From: Sulfitobacter sp.
GTDB lineage: Bacteria; Pseudomonadota; Alphaproteobacteria; Rhodobacterales; Rhodobacteraceae
Length of the DNA stretch: 7,373 nt
Reading direction: 5' to 3'
NCBI GenBank assembly: GCA_024636405.1
Contig: JAGXHC010000213.1
Location: 1-7,373 of the forward strand
The stretch's first letter is position 1. Each line of letters begins with the position of its first letter. The position numbers were made by a program, and so were the translations under genes. Below are positions 4,660 through 7,373 of this stretch, piece after piece. Below the pieces are notes generated by a model, which searched no databases, had not been told where the DNA came from, and was given only the letters and a program-made list of their open reading frames with translations.

Positions 4660-7104
4660 TCAGCGGTCGTCGCCCCCACTTTCCGGCTCTTGCAATTCGT
4701 CGTCCTGCATTGACGCCTGGGCCGCAGCACTGACGGCCTTCTTTTCTTCATCCGTCAGGTCATCAACCTTGCCATCGGCCAGCCGCACCGTCACTTCGCG
4801 GTGGGCAAAGCGGATACCTTCGCGTTCAAACAGCGCCCGGATATCCTCATAGACACGTTTGCGCACCAGCCATTGATCACCGGGTTTGGTCATGAATTTG
4901 ACGCGGATGATCATGGCGCTGTCCTGCATTTCAATCACGCCTTGCGATTTCAACGGCTGGATAAAGTTCTCACCGATCACCGGATCGTCCAGAAGTTCCA
5001 CACCAAGTTTCTTGATCAGCTTGCGCACCCTTTCGACATCGGTGTCATAGGTCACCCGCAGGGGCAGTTTCATGATCACCCAGTCGCGCGAAAAATTCGT
5101 CATGACCTGCAATTCACCAAAAGGAATGGTGTGCAGGTAGCCAAGGTGATGGCGCAACTGGAACGACCGGACGGAGATCTTTTCGACCGTGCCTTTGACG
5201 CCGCCCACATCAAGGTATTCGCCCTTGCGAAAGGCGTCGTCGAACAAAAAGAACGCCCCCGCAAAGATATCGCGCACCAATGCCTGAGACCCGAAACCGA
5301 CGGCAATGCCAATGATGCCGGCACCGGCAAACAGCGGCCCGACGTTGATGCCCACTTCCATCAGCGTGATCAGCAGGACGGTCACCACCACCACGATCAG
5401 GATGACATTGCGAAACAGCGGCAGCAGCGTGGCCAGACGGCTCGCGGAAGACCCGCCGCCTTCGTCGCCCAGTTCCGCCTCCACCTCGTCGCCGCGTTCT
5501 TCTTCGATCTTGGTGTCGATCCAGATGCGAAAGGCGTGATAGACCACATAGCCGATAAAGATGATGACCATGATATCAAGCAGTTGATCGGCGAAATTCT
5601 CGACCATTCGGGCGCTGTCATTGTCCCAGATATAGAAAAACGCATAGGCGCCGGCCACAAAGGCAAGGATGCCCGCAACCCGGCGCGCCAGTGCCTCGAA
5701 GGAATTGAGGGTTGTGCGTGGTTGCAGGGCCGCGCGGGCCTGTGCTTCTGCAACAGCAAGGCGGGCGTCCTCGACGGCATCGGCCTGCCGAACGGCGTCG
5801 CTGCGTGTGTCGTCATCCGTAAACTGCGACGCCTCGGCCCGGACAGCGGCAAGAGCGTCTTCTTCTGCGCGGACTTCGTTCACATGACGCATGCTGCGCG
5901 CGCGCGCGAAACTGCGTTCAATAACGTAGTTGATCACGCCGTACACCACGACGATTGAGATCAGGATGCCGTAAGCACCGGCGATCAGGGGGATGGAGCT
6001 GGGGTTGGCGAGCACAAGGTCATAGGTCAGTTCGACCCATGCAAAGAGTACATAGAAAATCACCAGTGGCGCCCAGACTTTCACCAGCGTGCGGGTGACG
6101 ACGCTGACGTCCTCCATCGGTCTTCCTTGGCGCAACGCCTGCGAGATGGCGCGACGGTTGACCAGCACCAGCAAGATATTGAGCAGCACGATCAGCGCCG
6201 ACAGCATTGATGCGAGGAATGCATAAACATCGTAGTTCAGCCCCAACTCACCGATCCAGAGACCAAAAAGGATGGCGCAGATGTCGAGTGAACCAAGGAT
6301 CCACAACCAACGGTGCAGTCGTTTGGCATCACGGTCCGACAGGACCGGAATGCGATATTGCGACAGGAACGGCGACAGGATCATGCGCCAAAGACCGGCC
6401 ACGAAGCGGCAGGCGAAATAGCCGATATTGGTCAATGTCACGGTGAACTGAACTGCCGTGTCGTGCAACGTCCCGAAGATCGTGACACCCAGCGCATAGG
6501 CCACCGCCATGGACACGAGGATCCCCACAACCCCCATCACAAAACGGTAGAACAGGAACGGCATCTTGTCCGCATAGCCTTGCGGATTTTCCTTGATCCG
6601 CGCCACCACGAAGCGTTTGGCGATCCGCTTGCCCCATATCTCCCGCTCTACCACCGCCCCGACGGCAAAAAGCGCCAGACCGTAAAAGAGCGTTGTGGCA
6701 AAGGCCATGATGGTGCCGTCGGGGCTGGCGGCGCGCAAGATATACCCAACCTCATTGAAGGCGTCCGGCAACAGCAGCAATCGCTCAATCAGTGCGGCGC
6801 GAAACCGGACCGCCCTGTCCTGCATCTTCATCAGCGAAGAATGCTCTGGCGCCGCATCCGCCTGGACCGCGTCTGTGACCGGCGGAGGTGCGGGCGTCAC
6901 GAGATTTCCGTCAGTGTCGACCACGATGACATTCACGCCGCTTTCGGCGGCCTGTCGGATTGCTTCCTGGATGATCTGCGGATCTGAGGTTTCGGTATCT
7001 GTCTGGGTCGGAAAGAGCGATGCCACGCCTTGGGCGCGACCGGGATCGGGGGCTGCGGTACACAGCACGCCAAGCACCGTCAGAAAAATCAGAAGTCCGC
7101 GCAT
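4660..7104 (-). CDS. Large MscS-family mechanosensitive ion channel, YbiO-like (814 aa)
   Basis: This inner-membrane channel should open under membrane tension to release solutes during hypo-osmotic shock. An N-terminal signal peptide (MRGLLIFLTVLGVLCTAAP, cleavage near AQG at 24-26) is followed by a periplasmic segment to about residue 130. About ten or eleven membrane helices follow: near 131-153, 185-208, 215-237, 265-285, 291-315, 341-362, 371-394, 475-492, 508-525, 564-583 and 590-620. The last is the pore helix, rich in Gly and Ala (AGAGIIGIAVGFGSQALV, 593-610), followed by the MscS beta domain (GEYLDVGGVKGTVEKISVRS, 628-647) and the C-terminal alpha/beta domain to about 775. An Ala/Glu/Arg-rich, helix-prone cytoplasmic region spans 400-460. 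The C-terminal tail is acidic. Its size and layout resemble E. coli YbiO (about 740 aa) more than MscS (286 aa). A modest GGGGA stands just before the ATG. Confidence 0.94.
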   Translation of the reverse strand: MRGLLIFLTVLGVLCTAAPDPGRAQGVASLFPTQTDTETSDPQIIQEAIRQAAESGVNVIVVDTDGNLVTPAPPPVTDAVQADAAPEHSSLMKMQDRAVRFRAALIERLLLLPDAFNEVGYILRAASPDGTIMAFATTLFYGLALFAVGAVVEREIWGKRIAKRFVVARIKENPQGYADKMPFLFYRFVMGVVGILVSMAVAYALGVTIFGTLHDTAVQFTVTLTNIGYFACRFVAGLWRMILSPFLSQYRIPVLSDRDAKRLHRWLWILGSLDICAILFGLWIGELGLNYDVYAFLASMLSALIVLLNILLVLVNRRAISQALRQGRPMEDVSVVTRTLVKVWAPLVIFYVLFAWVELTYDLVLANPSSIPLIAGAYGILISIVVVYGVINYVIERSFARARSMRHVNEVRAEEDALAAVRAEASQFTDDDTRSDAVRQADAVEDARLAVAEAQARAALQPRTTLNSFEALARRVAGILAFVAGAYAFFYIWDNDSARMVENFADQLLDIMVIIFIGYVVYHAFRIWIDTKIEEERGDEVEAELGDEGGGSSASRLATLLPLFRNVILIVVVVTVLLITLMEVGINVGPLFAGAGIIGIAVGFGSQALVRDIFAGAFFLFDDAFRKGEYLDVGGVKGTVEKISVRSFQLRHHLGYLHTIPFGELQVMTNFSRDWVIMKLPLRVTYDTDVERVRKLIKKLGVELLDDPVIGENFIQPLKSQGVIEMQDSAMIIRVKFMTKPGDQWLVRKRVYEDIRALFEREGIRFAHREVTVRLADGKVDDLTDEEKKAVSAAAQASMQDDELQEPESGGDDR

Positions 7105-7137
7105 ATGTCCCCGCTTGGCCTTTGCGGCCTTGGTATT

Positions 7138-7166
7138 ATGCTATGTCAGGGGCGACCTTATTGCAA
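7138..7166 (-). promoter_or_regulatory. Candidate sigma-70-type promoter of the channel gene
   Basis: On the - strand TTGCAA (7166-7161) is separated by 17 bases from TAGCAT (7143-7138), and an overlapping CATAAT follows at 7140-7135. The elements match TTGACA/TATAAT only partly (4 of 6 each for the 17-base pair). Transcription would begin near 7130, leaving a leader of roughly 27 bases before the ATG at 7104. TTGCAA is its own reverse complement, so it gives no strand information. This is a plausible but weak call. Confidence 0.3.
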
Positions 7167-7219
7167 TTGATCCGCGCGTGAATGGCATCGGTCCAGTCAC
7201 GGTGTCGTGCACCATTTTA

Positions 7220-7252
7220 CATGCCCGCAGCAATTGTGCGATAGCAGGCATG
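7220..7252. repeat. Inverted repeat CATGCC-N21-GGCATG in the divergent intergenic region
   Basis: CATGCC (7220-7225) and GGCATG (7247-7252) are perfect 6-base inverted arms around a 21-base spacer containing the palindrome CAATTG (7231-7236). CAATTG also occurs at 7164-7169. The arms end 54 bases before the dehydrogenase start, where an operator or a small leader hairpin could sit. A match of this size could be chance. The rest of 7105-7306 shows no gene or RNA that I recognise. Confidence 0.25.
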
Positions 7253-7293
7253 ATTCCCGCCCCTGCGCGCGCGCCGATGCTGGCGCCACTGCC

Positions 7294-7299
7294 AAAGGA
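7294..7299 (+). promoter_or_regulatory. Ribosome binding site of the nucleotide-sugar dehydrogenase gene
   Basis: AAAGGA lies 7 bases before the ATG at 7307 but only 1 base before the in-frame ATG at 7301. Another in-frame ATG at 7277 has no such site upstream. This favours 7307 as the start. Confidence 0.6.
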
Positions 7300-7306
7300 C
7301 ATGTCG

Positions 7307-7373
7307 ATGAGCCAGATCGCCACGCAAGACCGCATCGCCGTTCTGGGGTTGGGTTATGTCGGACTGCCGCTGA
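7307..7373 (+). CDS. Nucleotide-sugar (UDP-sugar) dehydrogenase, N-terminal fragment (22 codons visible)
   Basis: The visible start reads MSQIATQDRIAVLGLGYVGL and continues PL at the window edge. IAVLGLGYVGLPL is the NAD-binding Rossmann motif (GxGxxG) typical of UDP-glucose / UDP-N-acetyl-hexosamine 6-dehydrogenases, which oxidise the sugar C6 to a carboxylate for capsule, O-antigen or exopolysaccharide synthesis. The 'GLGYVGLPL' version is especially common in the UDP-HexNAc (WbpA/TviB/WecC-like) subgroup, but 22 residues cannot separate subgroups. The gene runs off the window. The start was chosen from the AAAGGA spacing; alternatives are 7301 and 7277. It is transcribed away from the channel gene and probably opens a polysaccharide gene cluster beyond the edge. 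Confidence 0.8.
   Translation, partial: MSQIATQDRIAVLGLGYVGLPL

Noticed and set aside
4801..5958. Long open frame on the + strand (385 codons) opposite the channel gene
   Set aside because: It lies wholly antisense to a clear MscS-family coding sequence. Its His/Asp/Gln-rich translation has no recognisable domain, as expected of mirror frames in GC-rich DNA.
6313..6987. 224-codon + strand open frame opposite the N-terminal half of the channel gene
   Set aside because: It is another antisense mirror frame with low-complexity His/Arg/Gln composition and no credible start signal.
7141..7335. 64-codon - strand open frame in the divergent intergenic region
   Set aside because: It overlaps the dehydrogenase start on the other strand, shows no domain and has no convincing ribosome binding site.

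Overview
The window is GC-rich, densely packed DNA with ATGA gene overlaps. Its protein types and GC-rich intergenic palindrome suggest an alphaproteobacterium, most likely of the Rhodobacteraceae/Roseobacter group. That placement rests on protein and intergenic style recalled from memory, not on a search. I see no tRNA, rRNA, insertion sequence, CRISPR array or clear sign of horizontal transfer.

Left half, + strand (1-3714): the 3' end of a peptide-type (family 5) ABC transporter substrate-binding protein is followed by a DppB-like permease and a DppC-like permease. Each junction is a 4-base ATGA overlap. The next gene, only 8 bases further on, is a 5-formyltetrahydrofolate cyclo-ligase family protein whose ribosome binding site overlaps the permease stop codon. 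These four genes look like one transcription unit. The ATPase subunits needed to drive the transporter are absent here and are presumably upstream of the window or encoded elsewhere.

Middle (3715-3819): a short convergent intergenic region holds a perfect 9-bp GC-rich stem-loop and a second, overlapping inverted repeat. They probably act as transcription ends for both flanking units and may belong to a dispersed palindromic repeat family.

Right half, - strand (3820-7104): a large MscS-superfamily mechanosensitive channel (814 aa, signal peptide, about 11 membrane segments, YbiO-like size) lies upstream of a Tat-exported metallo-beta-lactamase-fold hydrolase, with 66 bases between them. They could be co-transcribed, although the hydrolase has its own strong ribosome binding site.

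Right edge (7105-7373): a divergent intergenic region of about 200 bases has a weak candidate promoter for the channel gene and a small inverted repeat. It leads to the first 22 codons of a nucleotide-sugar (UDP-sugar) dehydrogenase on the + strand, a typical first gene of a polysaccharide locus continuing beyond the window.

Most of the window is ordinary chromosomal content. I found no convincing new biological system. The points most worth a second look are the folate-enzyme gene coupled to a peptide transporter, atypical residues at the C-terminus of that enzyme, a cysteine-containing periplasmic insert in the DppC-like permease, and the palindromic intergenic element.
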